The notes beneath the pieces were generated by a model that was not told the origin of the DNA, did no database searches, and saw only the letters and a program-made list of their open reading frames with translations. A stretch of 64,000 nt of DNA, from assembly GCA_025499625.1 (NCBI GenBank), contig JAFMVD010000032.1, positions 1-64,000 of the forward strand, in the 5' to 3' direction. Positions 1-8,485 of this stretch are shown piece by piece. Made by a program: the position numbers and the translations under genes. Position 1 is the first letter of the stretch. Each line of letters begins with the position of its first letter. Source of the DNA: Carboxylicivirga fragile. Lineage in GTDB: Bacteria > Bacteroidota > Bacteroidia > Bacteroidales > Marinilabiliaceae.

Positions 1-127
1 TCACCATTTTGGTATTTTCACCAAATGGATGATTTGCTTTATCGTTATGCATTTAGGCTATTTTTTATTATTCGAATGCATAGTTTGGGTTAATGGTTCC
101 ATAACTGTTTTTTATTAAGTAGATAGT

Positions 128-198
128 GTCAACTTTGCACTTCGGACTACGGACTGTTGACTTCAGACTATTATACTAGGCACTGCGCACTAAGCACT
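128..198 (-). repeat. AGT-type heptad repeat array
   Basis: Read on the minus strand, the array is ten consecutive words each starting AGT (on the plus strand each ends in ACT). Nine are exactly 7 bp and one is 8 bp. The other four positions vary, for example AGTGCTT, AGTGCGC, AGTCTGA, AGTCCGT. The core AGTGCTTAGTGCGCAGTGC recurs with one change at 48026-48044. The rest of 1-256 holds no gene I can support; a weak hairpin lies at 4-28 and a near-consensus -7 box (TATCTTTA) at 232-239. Confidence 0.8.
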
Positions 199-256
199 TT
201 TATAATCGCCAGCCCAATCTTTATATTTTTTTATCTTTACACAAATTTTTGAAAGC

Positions 257-1258
257 ATGACTAGAAGCGAATTTTCCCAACTGTTCGATGGTTTTGATAA
301 TATGCACATATTGGTAGTGGGCGATGTTATGATCGACTCCTACTTATGGGGCGATGTAACACGTATTTCGCCAGAGGCTCCTGTTCCAATATTGGCAACC
401 ACGGGACGCGAAAATCGCTTGGGGGGTGCCGCCAATGTGGCATTGAACATTCAATCTTTAGGTGCTATACCCATCATGTGCTCAGTTATTGGTAAGGATG
501 ATGCTGGTGCAATATTTAGAGAACTGCTCGAAAAAAGACAATTACCAGCTGATGGCATTATTGCTTCGAGCAAGCGTAAAACCACCATTAAAACGCGCAT
601 TATCAGTCACAACCAACATGTGCTTCGAGTTGATGAAGAAGAAGATAATGAGCTGAATCAAGAATTAGAAAAGAAGCTTCAGGAACACATTATAGAACTA
701 CTCAACACTTACAAGATTGATGCATTAGTTTTTGAAGATTACGACAAAGGTACATTAACCAAAAAGTTAATAGAGCAAACCGTAACTATTGCCAACGAAA
801 AAGGTATACCAACGCTTGTTGACCCTAAAAAGCGTAATTTTCTGGCCTATTCTAATGTGAGTTTCTTCAAACCCAATTTCAAAGAATTTAGAGAAGGTTT
901 GAAACTCGATTTGGACAATAACGATGAAAACGAACTCATTAAATCGGCGCGTCATTTTTTGATTGACCAGAACATGGATAATATAATGGTTACCATGGCT
1001 GAAAAAGGAGTAATGATTTTAAATAAGGATAAACAGTATTTAATACCTGCCGAAATAAGAAAGATAGCAGATGTTTCTGGTGCTGGTGATACCGTTATCA
1101 GTGCAAGTACTTTAGCATTAGCTTCAGGACTAACTCCTAAGTTGGTGGCAGGAATAGCGAACTTGGCTGGTGGACTGGTGTGTGAACATTCGGGTGTAGT
1201 ACCAATTGATAAAAATGAATTATTAGAAGAATGTTTTATAAAGCTGGCGAGTCAGTAA
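257..1258 (+). CDS. rfaE1: D-glycero-beta-D-manno-heptose-7-phosphate kinase
   Basis: PfkB/ribokinase-family sugar kinase that phosphorylates heptose 7-phosphate at C1 on the way to ADP-heptose for LPS core. The N-terminal fold motif VGDVMIDSYL is at residues 20-30, the sugar-binding GGAAN at 56-60, and the catalytic DVSGAGDT, including the anion-hole GAGD, at 272-279. At 333 residues it is a kinase only: the nucleotidyltransferase half of E. coli HldE is absent and should be a separate rfaE2 elsewhere. gmhA, which makes the precursor, is in the same window at 34465. An internal ATG at codon 16 exists, but the start used here keeps the usual N-terminal helix. Some relatives act on other sugars, but the motif set favours heptose. 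Confidence 0.85.
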   Translation: MTRSEFSQLFDGFDNMHILVVGDVMIDSYLWGDVTRISPEAPVPILATTGRENRLGGAANVALNIQSLGAIPIMCSVIGKDDAGAIFRELLEKRQLPADGIIASSKRKTTIKTRIISHNQHVLRVDEEEDNELNQELEKKLQEHIIELLNTYKIDALVFEDYDKGTLTKKLIEQTVTIANEKGIPTLVDPKKRNFLAYSNVSFFKPNFKEFREGLKLDLDNNDENELIKSARHFLIDQNMDNIMVTMAEKGVMILNKDKQYLIPAEIRKIADVSGAGDTVISASTLALASGLTPKLVAGIANLAGGLVCEHSGVVPIDKNELLEECFIKLASQ

Positions 1259-1324
1259 ACTAAATACTTAAGCCATCAAATTGCAGAAAATTCACCGAGC
1301 CTGCCCAAATGTTTTATAAAAGAT

Positions 1325-1332
1325 TAACTTTG
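1325..1332 (+). promoter_or_regulatory. -7 box upstream of parA
   Basis: Exact TAnnTTTG match (TAACTTTG), the Bacteroidota housekeeping -7 element, about 60 bp before parA. No clear TTTG -33 element is seen at 18-20 bp upstream. Confidence 0.35.
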
Positions 1333-1392
1333 GGGTTCAGAAAATATTTAGCATTTTGCAGTTCTTAACTTCATCACAAAAAAAACCAAAAT

Positions 1393-2172
1393 ATGGGTAA
1401 GATTATTGCTCTGGCAAATCAAAAAGGAGGGGTTGGAAAAACAACAACAGCAATTAACCTGGCGGCTAGCTTAGCTGTACTAGAATATAAAGTATTAATA
1501 GTTGATGCTGATCCACAGGCCAACGCAACATCAGGATTAGGTTTTGATTTAAAGGAAGTTGAAAATAGTATATACGAATGCATCGTTGACGGCATTGATC
1601 CGAAAAAGGCATTAATACAAACAGAAATTGAGCATTTATTTGTTCTTCCTTCTCACATCGACTTGGTAGGTGCTGAAATTGAGATGCTGAATTTACCAAA
1701 TAGAGAAAAGGTATTAAGCGGTGTTCTTGAAAAGCTGCGTGATCAGTTTGACTTTATCTTGATAGACTGCTCGCCTTCATTGGGACTAATTACTGTGAAT
1801 GCACTTACAGCAGCTGATTCAGTTATTATTCCTGTTCAATGCGAGTATTTTGCACTTGAAGGATTAGGAAAATTATTAAACACGGTTAAGATCATTCAAA
1901 GTCGTTTGAATCCGGAATTAGAAATAGAAGGTTTCTTATTGACCATGTACGATTCTCGACTTAATTTATCGAACCAGGTTGTTGAAGAAGTACAACGCCA
2001 TTTCCAGGACATGGTATTCGAAACTTTAGTTTCGCGTAACATTAAGCTCAGTGAAGCGCCGAGTTATGGTAAAGCAGTTGTTATGTATGATGCCACTTCG
2101 AAAGGTGCGGTTAACTACCTTAACCTGGCACGCGAACTGCTTAAGAAGAATAATTTAGCAGTAAAAAAATAA
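1393..2172 (+). CDS. parA: ParA/Soj chromosome-partitioning ATPase
   Basis: Deviant Walker ATPase that dimerises on the nucleoid with ATP and is driven off by ParB, so segregating the origin region. The P-loop KGGVGKTTTA is at residues 11-20 with the signature lysine at 11; IVDADPQANA follows as switch I, then FILIDCSPSLG as Walker B. At 259 residues it has the size of chromosomal Soj/ParA and lacks the extra N-terminal helix-turn-helix of plasmid ParA. parB follows after 28 bp, so the two are very probably co-transcribed. The assignment is not in doubt; only the cellular role relative to other ParA-family members in the genome is inferred. Confidence 0.93.
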   Translation: MGKIIALANQKGGVGKTTTAINLAASLAVLEYKVLIVDADPQANATSGLGFDLKEVENSIYECIVDGIDPKKALIQTEIEHLFVLPSHIDLVGAEIEMLNLPNREKVLSGVLEKLRDQFDFILIDCSPSLGLITVNALTAADSVIIPVQCEYFALEGLGKLLNTVKIIQSRLNPELEIEGFLLTMYDSRLNLSNQVVEEVQRHFQDMVFETLVSRNIKLSEAPSYGKAVVMYDATSKGAVNYLNLARELLKKNNLAVKK

Positions 2173-2200
2173 TAGAATAAAAATTAACTGATAGGATACA

Positions 2201-3079
2201 ATGGCGAGAAAGAATGCTTTAGGACGTGGTTTAGGTGCACTTATTGAAGATGCGGGTGATGTTAATAAAGGAAAACCAGCTGCTTCAATCAATGAGATTG
2301 ATGTGACAATGATTGAAGCCAATCCATGGCAACCACGTACAAAGTTTGATGAAGAACGCCTTCAGGAGTTGGCTGCTTCCATTAAAGAAATTGGTATTGT
2401 TCAGCCATTAACCGTTCGTAAAATTGGTAGAGACCGATACCAACTTATTGCTGGTGAACGCCGATTTAGAGCTTCTAAATTGGCGGGACTTGAACGCGTA
2501 CCTGCCTATATTCGGACGGCTGATGATGATACCATGCTTGAAATGGCTTTGGTTGAAAACATTCAGCGCGAAGACTTAGATCCGATAGAAGTTGCCATTA
2601 GTTACCAACGCTTAATTGAGGAATGTAAATTAACTCAGGAAAGCATGTCGGAACGTGTAGGTAAAAAACGCTCAACAATAGCAAACTACCTTCGTTTATT
2701 GAAATTACCTGCCGAAGTACAGTTAGGTTTGGTTTCCAAGGAAATTGGTATGGGGCATGCAAGGGCAATCATCAGTGTTGAAGACCCGACCGCTCAGCTA
2801 ATGATTTTTGACGAAACCGTTAAAAATGATCTTTCGGTTCGTAAGGTGGAAGAAATGGTGCGCGAATTAAATTCGGGCAAGGCTGCAAAAAATGCAAGCA
2901 AAGCTAAACCTAGCATGAGTGAAGAATATGTGGAACTAAAATCTCAATTATCTTCATTTTTTAATACCAGTGTACAGTTTACGCGTACCGATAATGGTAA
3001 AGGAAAAATTGTTATACCGTTTGGCTCCGATGATGATTTGGAAAAAATAATAAGCATCTTGGATAAAACAAAGTCTTAG
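2201..3079 (+). CDS. parB: ParB/Spo0J partition protein
   Basis: Centromere-binding CTPase that loads at parS and spreads as a clamp; partner of the ParA just upstream. The N-terminal ParA-stimulating segment (RGLGALIEDAG) is at residues 9-19, the ParB/Srx domain at about 33-125 with the CTP-binding GERRFR box at 85-90, and a helix-turn-helix around 147-172. A variable linker leads to a C-terminal dimerisation domain at about 240-292. At 292 residues it is of usual size. No intact parS consensus was found by eye in the window (see rejected items). Confidence 0.93.
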   Translation: MARKNALGRGLGALIEDAGDVNKGKPAASINEIDVTMIEANPWQPRTKFDEERLQELAASIKEIGIVQPLTVRKIGRDRYQLIAGERRFRASKLAGLERVPAYIRTADDDTMLEMALVENIQREDLDPIEVAISYQRLIEECKLTQESMSERVGKKRSTIANYLRLLKLPAEVQLGLVSKEIGMGHARAIISVEDPTAQLMIFDETVKNDLSVRKVEEMVRELNSGKAAKNASKAKPSMSEEYVELKSQLSSFFNTSVQFTRTDNGKGKIVIPFGSDDDLEKIISILDKTKS

Positions 3080-3107
3080 TAATAGCTTTGTCCAAAACAC
3101 CAGTACT

Positions 3108-3764
3108 TTGACCACAAAACTGATACATCGCAAATGGCTTTTAGGCCTATGTCTTTCTTTGGTGCTTTTGTTTAATACAAGAGCGCAGGAGTCTGATACA
3201 CTAGTTGCTGGTGCTGACACGGCATTCATTGAAGGTACAGCAATTGATTTAGCTCCTGTTGTAAAAGTACACTCACCACACAAAGCTACTTTTTATGCGG
3301 CCATTCTTCCGGGATTAGGACAAGCCTACAATAAAAAATACTGGAAAATTCCAATACTTTACGCAGGGATTGGTGGTTTGGCGTATGCCATCCATTTTAA
3401 CAGCAAGTATTACAATAGTTACAAATCAGCCTATCGAGATTTTATAATTCGCGACCCTGGCAACAAAAGTTACCTTGAATTTATTCCTCCAAACCTAACA
3501 GAGGAACAGGTTACTGGACAATATGAAGATTGGTTTGAATCAGCACTACTTAATAAAAAACAATACTACCGTCGCTACAGAGATCTTAGTTACCTTGGTA
3601 TGGTGGGTATTTATATTATTCAAATGGTTGATGCTGCTGTGGATGCCCACTTTTATAATTTTGATATCAGTGATGATTTAAGCATGCGTGTTGAACCAGC
3701 TATGATGGCACCAGCGCCAGGTGAATTTGCTGGCTTAGGAGTACAAATACAATTAAAGTTTTAG
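3108..3764 (+). CDS. DUF5683 secreted/membrane protein
   Basis: Member of the DUF5683 family found beside parB in many Bacteroidota; molecular function unknown. A signal peptide occupies about residues 1-26 (basic start, hydrophobic stretch, cleavage near TRAQES). The conserved core has the family-like motif PGLGQAYNKKYWK at about 68-80, followed by a hydrophobic segment and a second hydrophobic stretch near 165-180. No ATG exists early enough in frame: the reading frame opens with TTG at 3108, which is needed to keep the signal peptide, so TTG is the likely start. It lies 28 bp after parB and 7 bp before the lytic transglycosylase gene, suggesting one transcript. Confidence 0.7.
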   Translation: MTTKLIHRKWLLGLCLSLVLLFNTRAQESDTLVAGADTAFIEGTAIDLAPVVKVHSPHKATFYAAILPGLGQAYNKKYWKIPILYAGIGGLAYAIHFNSKYYNSYKSAYRDFIIRDPGNKSYLEFIPPNLTEEQVTGQYEDWFESALLNKKQYYRRYRDLSYLGMVGIYIIQMVDAAVDAHFYNFDISDDLSMRVEPAMMAPAPGEFAGLGVQIQLKF

Positions 3765-3771
3765 AAGTATC

Positions 3772-5319
3772 ATGTGGAAAATGAAAGGATTAGTAAGCGT
3801 TGTGTTGGTGGCAGTTGGGGTGATAGGAAATGGGCAGACACAAACATCAGATACGATACCTGACACTACACCACCATACCTTGAAGAATGTCTGGACAGC
3901 CTGGTTAACAAATGGTATGTTAATAAGTCGGCTACCAACATGGTATTAGATAGCATTCACTTTGACGAAACGATTGCTACAAAGGCCTTACCTGACTCGG
4001 TATACATACAACGCTTAGCAGATATCATGTCGCCGATGCCTTTTACCTTTAATTCAAAAGTTAAAGCATACATTGAGCTATATACGATAAAAAGAAGAGA
4101 TCAAGTACAAACCATGCTTGGCTTATCTGATTATTATTTTCCGATGTTTGAAGAGGCTTTGGATGCCAAACAAATGCCGCTGGAATTAAAATACTTACCA
4201 ATAATTGAATCGGCCTTAAACCCAAAAGCTTACTCCAGAGCCGGCGCATCAGGCCTCTGGCAATTTATGTATTATACGGGTAAACAATATGGACTAAACA
4301 TAGATTCATACATTGATGAACGTCGCGATCCTTATCGCTCATCGCTTGCTGCTGTTGATTTCTTAGAAGATTTATATAGCATTTACAAGGATTGGTTTTT
4401 GGTTATTGCGGCTTATAATTGTGGGCCTGGTAATGTAAATAAAGCAATCCGCCGTTCGGGAGGTGAGCGTGATTTTTGGAAAATATATTATCACTTACCA
4501 AAGGAAACAAGGGGGTATGTGCCTGCTTTTATTGCGGCTACCTATGCCTTCACCTATGCAAAAGAGCACAACCTACATGCTCAAGCATCGAAATTACCTG
4601 TGGCTACTGATACCATCATGATATCACAACCATTGCATTTCAAACAGATAGCAGGCGTTTTAAATGTTAAGGAGAATTATCTAAGGGAATTAAACCCGCA
4701 GTATCGCCGCGATGTGATTCCTGCCAATAAGAAATCATATCCTTTGCGATTAACCTTTAATCATGCAGCCGAATTTGCAGCATCTGAAGATAGTATTTAT
4801 GCACATCGTAGAGATCAATATTTTGCAAATGGGAAATTAGTTTCCAATCCAGAATATACAAAACATTCACCTCAGGTTCCTAAAGGAAAAGCAACCGTTT
4901 ACTATACCGTTAAATCGGGCGATGCCATTGGCTTAATTGCCGATTGGTACGATGTACGCACTTCTGATCTTAGGTATTGGAACAATGTTCGCCGTAATCT
5001 TATAAAGGTAGGACAGCGATTAGCTGTTTATGTTCCGAAAAATAAAACGGATTATTACGCTAAGATTAATAACATGAGTTATGCGGAGAAACAGCGTCTT
5101 AGCGGAAAAACTGTTAGCACTAATCAGCCAAAGAAGACGGCTCCTGAACCAGAAGATGCCAATTACGTTTATTATACTGTAAAGTCAGGTGATAACCTGT
5201 GGACTATTGCAAAAAAATACAACGGCGTTTCAAATACCGACATTATGCGATTGAATAAATTGAACGATGAATCTAAACTTTCAATTGGACAAAAACTAAA
5301 AATCAAACGCAAGTCGTAA
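3772..5319 (+). CDS. Lytic transglycosylase (MltD-like) with two LysM domains
   Basis: Cleaves peptidoglycan between MurNAc and GlcNAc with 1,6-anhydro ring formation; acts in the periplasm. A signal peptide is at about 1-24, with no lipobox cysteine. The SLT domain lies at about 120-280: catalytic Glu146 in IIESALNPKAYS, the GLWQF motif, and AYNCGPGN at 214-221. Two LysM repeats each open with YYTVKSGD, at about 380-425 and 463-513, and would bind the glycan. At 515 residues it matches MltD in layout. It could remodel the wall at division given its parAB neighbourhood, but that is inference. A strong terminator follows at 5355. Confidence 0.88.
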   Translation: MWKMKGLVSVVLVAVGVIGNGQTQTSDTIPDTTPPYLEECLDSLVNKWYVNKSATNMVLDSIHFDETIATKALPDSVYIQRLADIMSPMPFTFNSKVKAYIELYTIKRRDQVQTMLGLSDYYFPMFEEALDAKQMPLELKYLPIIESALNPKAYSRAGASGLWQFMYYTGKQYGLNIDSYIDERRDPYRSSLAAVDFLEDLYSIYKDWFLVIAAYNCGPGNVNKAIRRSGGERDFWKIYYHLPKETRGYVPAFIAATYAFTYAKEHNLHAQASKLPVATDTIMISQPLHFKQIAGVLNVKENYLRELNPQYRRDVIPANKKSYPLRLTFNHAAEFAASEDSIYAHRRDQYFANGKLVSNPEYTKHSPQVPKGKATVYYTVKSGDAIGLIADWYDVRTSDLRYWNNVRRNLIKVGQRLAVYVPKNKTDYYAKINNMSYAEKQRLSGKTVSTNQPKKTAPEPEDANYVYYTVKSGDNLWTIAKKYNGVSNTDIMRLNKLNDESKLSIGQKLKIKRKS

Positions 5320-5354
5320 CATCTTTAAAATAATAACATTAATCAAAATATAAG

Positions 5355-5392
5355 TTTCTCCCTAAGATAATTAGCGGAGAAATTTTTATTTT
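5355..5392 (+). terminator. Intrinsic terminator after lytic transglycosylase
   Basis: Stem TTTCTCC/GGAGAAA (5355-5361 with 5376-5382), extended inward by CTAA/TTAG around a GATAA loop with one bulged C, followed by a T-rich run TTTTTATTTTA. Confidence 0.75.
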
Positions 5393-5414
5393 ACGCTTAA
5401 CTATACAATTATTC

Positions 5415-6848
5415 ATGAGTCAAGCCAAGCGCATACTGCTATATTACCTGATCATTCTTGGTCTGGCGTACGCCTTGATTAAACTCATTCCAATTAACTT
5501 TCAACCGGCAACATGGCAATTGACAAAATCTGATGCTATAATTGGTACGGCTACCGATTCCATTGAAGCATTAGATACCATTGCTCTTTCTTTTGAAAAG
5601 CCAGACTCATTAGTTGTGAATGATAGTATACCTCTGGTAAAAGACACGATAGTTAGTTCTGATTTTTTAAGTTACCCTACTGCTTTTCACACTCAACTGA
5701 AAAAGCTAAAAAAAGCGCTTGCTGAAAGTGTGCAGAATAACGAAGTGATAAGAATATTGCATTTTGGTGATTCTCAAATTGAAGGCGACAGAATAACAGC
5801 CTATCTACGCGAAGCTTTTCAAGAAAAATATGGTGGAAGTGGGCCTGGCTTGATAAGTATTCTCGATCTTCAACGACTAAATCCATCGGTGTGGCTTGAA
5901 CATAGTAAAAGCTGGCGCTTGCATAGCATCTATGCAAAACCAAAGCAAGATTCAATAAATCGTTTTGGATTGATGGGGCAAACAGCCTTACTACCTCCTA
6001 ATACGAGGGCTTTTTTCAAAATGAGTCGTTCGCCCTGGGCTGAATCTCATGCTTCAAATTATCAACAAATACGCTTATTTATTGCACCACATGCTGATTC
6101 GATTTTAATTAATGGCAGCATCAAATCAACTGAGATAATTAATGATACCCTAGGCAGATCTGACGAATTAACCGAGATTAATTGGACTTTTCCGGAGCCA
6201 TCACCGTCTTTAAAAATTTACCTTGAAAGTAAAACTCAACTTAATATATTAGCGTGTGCCCTTGATAGCACATCGGGGGTGGCAGTAGATAATATTGCGC
6301 TTCGAGGCCAGAATACGCCATTGCTACAGCATACTGATGGAGAACTTTTTCAAGCCATGGGTGAGCACCTAAATATAGGAATGGTTATTTTTCAGTACGG
6401 AACGAACATGGTTCCTGTTAAGCGAAAGCAATACGGTTTTTATAAAAAAATACTTACCCAACAGTTTGAACTTCTTCAACAATACATACCAAACGTACCT
6501 GTATTAGTTGTTGGTATTTCTGATGCAGCATTTAACAAGGATGGTAAAACTGAATCGTACAAGCATTTAACCAAGATACGTGATGCACAAAAGGAAACAG
6601 CACATAAATATGGCTTTGCATTTTTTGATCTATACGAAGCGATGGGAGGCGAAGGTGCTATTATTGATTGGAGCAATCAGTCGCCACCTTTGGCGTTAAC
6701 CGATTATATTCATTTCACTCGCTTGGGTGGTAAACATGCGGCGGAACTAATTAACAAATCATTAATTACTGAACTTGATAAGATAAAGAGTATTGAATCA
6801 ATACCTTTAATAATGAGAATCGATTCAACATCATGGAACAATTACTAA
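5415..6848 (+). CDS. SGNH/GDSL-family hydrolase or O-acetyltransferase partner of MBOAT
   Basis: Membrane-anchored SGNH-fold protein. One N-terminal membrane helix (about 8-25) is followed by a linker and an SGNH domain: block I HFGDSQIEGD with nucleophile Ser120, a block III-like FQYGTNMV, and the catalytic Asp430/His433 pair in DYIHFTRLGG. The stop overlaps the MBOAT start by 16 bp, so translation is probably coupled. In alginate (AlgI/AlgJ/AlgX) and peptidoglycan (PatA/PatB) O-acetylation, an MBOAT protein passes acetyl across the membrane and an SGNH protein places it on the polymer. This pair should do the same, but the polymer is unknown. Confidence 0.75.
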   Translation: MSQAKRILLYYLIILGLAYALIKLIPINFQPATWQLTKSDAIIGTATDSIEALDTIALSFEKPDSLVVNDSIPLVKDTIVSSDFLSYPTAFHTQLKKLKKALAESVQNNEVIRILHFGDSQIEGDRITAYLREAFQEKYGGSGPGLISILDLQRLNPSVWLEHSKSWRLHSIYAKPKQDSINRFGLMGQTALLPPNTRAFFKMSRSPWAESHASNYQQIRLFIAPHADSILINGSIKSTEIINDTLGRSDELTEINWTFPEPSPSLKIYLESKTQLNILACALDSTSGVAVDNIALRGQNTPLLQHTDGELFQAMGEHLNIGMVIFQYGTNMVPVKRKQYGFYKKILTQQFELLQQYIPNVPVLVVGISDAAFNKDGKTESYKHLTKIRDAQKETAHKYGFAFFDLYEAMGGEGAIIDWSNQSPPLALTDYIHFTRLGGKHAAELINKSLITELDKIKSIESIPLIMRIDSTSWNNY

Positions 6849-8338
6849 AATGGATAGAAACGCAATCTGATCTATTCCTGTTTACCCAAGCAGGTTTTTG
6901 GATATTCTATGCCTTTGTTCTACTGGTGCATGCTTTTATTTATAAAAAACGATCTCTGAGAAGTGGTTTTTTATTTGCAGCAAGTCTTTATTTCTATTAC
7001 AAAACCGGGGGGTACTTCTTTTCTCTTCTTATAATTTCAACCATAGCAGATTATCTGATAGGCCTATCGCTTGATTATTACCAACAGAAATGGAAACGAA
7101 AATTATTAGTTGTACTGAGTCTTTGTATCAATCTTGGCATTCTGGCTTATTTTAAATACACCTATTTTATACTTGATACCTACGCTCAACTCACCCAATC
7201 AAACTTTATTATAATTGATTATCTGGCTAACTTTTTTAATTCAATAACTGGCACAAATTTTAGCATTGATCACATTACATTACCAGTAGGTATTTCATTC
7301 TTCACCTTTCAAACCATAAGTTATACAATTGATGTTTACCGAAGAGAATTAAAACCAGTTCGAAACATTATCGACTTCGGTTTTTATGTGTCCTTCTTTC
7401 CGCAACTCATCGCGGGGCCAATTGTAAGAGCGCGCACTTTTATACCACAACTGTATAAGCCTTTTATGGTTTCCAACAAATGGTTGTGGTACGCCATGAT
7501 ACTTATTATTGGAGGTCTGTTCAAGAAAATGGTCATTTCCGATTATATCTCAATCAACTTTGTTGATCGCATATTTGAGCATCCCATTGCCTATTCCGGG
7601 TTTGAAGTTTTAATGGCCATATACGCTTATGCGCTTCAAATTTATTGCGATTTCTCTGGCTATACCGACATTGCACTTGGGGTGGCTTTATTACTCGGCT
7701 TTAGGTTACCTACCAATTTTAATCACCCATATAAAGCTAAATCGATTCAGGATTTTTGGAGGCGCTGGCACATCAGTTTATCAACCTGGCTTCGCGATTA
7801 TATTTACATTCCTCTTGGAGGTAGCAGGTTTAGTAAATTCAGAACAGCTTTTAACCTAATGTTGACCATGCTACTCGGTGGACTTTGGCATGGTGCTGCT
7901 CTAAAGTTCATAATATGGGGCGGTCTTCATGGGGTTGCTTTAGTTATTAATCGCGTATTTTCAAGGCTTTTCAAATATAAACCCAATAAGTTTTCATCAC
8001 TATTAACTTGGTTCATCACGTTCCATTTTGTTATAATAACATGGATAGTTTTTAGGGTTGACTCAATGGAAAATGCCCAAATAATTTTTGACCGATTAGG
8101 CAGAGCTTTTGTACCATCCTCTTACACCGCCATTTTTGGATCACAACTTTATCTATTCATTCTTATTGCTGGTGGTTTTATTTTGCACTTCTTACCCGAT
8201 AAATGGCAACGAAATTCAAAATTACTATTTATAAAACAATCCTTATTTATAAAAATCGTAAGCTCTGCTATCGCTGTGTTTGCAATTGTTAGCTTACACC
8301 AATCTGATATTCTACCATTCATTTACTTCCGATTTTAA
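6833..8338 (+). CDS. MBOAT-family membrane O-acyltransferase (AlgI/PatA-like)
   Basis: Polytopic acyltransferase that would move acetyl groups from cytoplasm to periplasm. About 11-12 hydrophobic segments span the 501 residues. The conserved core includes FWRRWHISLSTWLRDYIYIP, then GGLWHGAALKF with the invariant His353 and WGGLHG with His366, as in AlgI, DltB and PatA. It overlaps and follows the SGNH gene, with which it forms a two-gene unit closed by a terminator at 8338. Substrate (peptidoglycan, exopolysaccharide or other) cannot be told from sequence. Confidence 0.85.
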   Translation: MEQLLKWIETQSDLFLFTQAGFWIFYAFVLLVHAFIYKKRSLRSGFLFAASLYFYYKTGGYFFSLLIISTIADYLIGLSLDYYQQKWKRKLLVVLSLCINLGILAYFKYTYFILDTYAQLTQSNFIIIDYLANFFNSITGTNFSIDHITLPVGISFFTFQTISYTIDVYRRELKPVRNIIDFGFYVSFFPQLIAGPIVRARTFIPQLYKPFMVSNKWLWYAMILIIGGLFKKMVISDYISINFVDRIFEHPIAYSGFEVLMAIYAYALQIYCDFSGYTDIALGVALLLGFRLPTNFNHPYKAKSIQDFWRRWHISLSTWLRDYIYIPLGGSRFSKFRTAFNLMLTMLLGGLWHGAALKFIIWGGLHGVALVINRVFSRLFKYKPNKFSSLLTWFITFHFVIITWIVFRVDSMENAQIIFDRLGRAFVPSSYTAIFGSQLYLFILIAGGFILHFLPDKWQRNSKLLFIKQSLFIKIVSSAIAVFAIVSLHQSDILPFIYFRF

Positions 8339-8365
8339 AGCCATTTTGGCTTCACATCTTTTTTT
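8338..8365 (+). terminator. Intrinsic terminator after MBOAT gene
   Basis: AAGCCA-TTT-TGGCTT hairpin starting at the last base of the stop codon, followed within 5 bp by a run of seven T. Confidence 0.6.
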
Positions 8366-8437
8366 CAATAAACAAGATGCCGAATAACAGCACATTTTAG
8401 CTTGTTCAATTAAGGCTAAAAAGCTATATTTATCATG

Positions 8438-8477
8438 TTATACCATTTATACAATGGTATTAACATCAGGTATAATA
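8438..8477 (+). repeat. TTATACCA...GGTATAAT dispersed element, copy 1
   Basis: A 40-bp element opening TTATACCATTT and closing GGTATAATA. It contains an 8-bp perfect inverted repeat ATACCATT/AATGGTAT (8440-8447 with 8453-8460). A second, diverged copy with the same ends and size lies at 32987-33027. It sits 9 bp before the sensor gene start. Confidence 0.5.
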
Positions 8478-8485
8478 GATGATTC

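Noticed and set aside
2954-3283. Antisense open frame of 109 codons across the parB/DUF5683 junction
   Set aside because: It overlaps two real genes and has a composition unlike a protein; a shadow frame.
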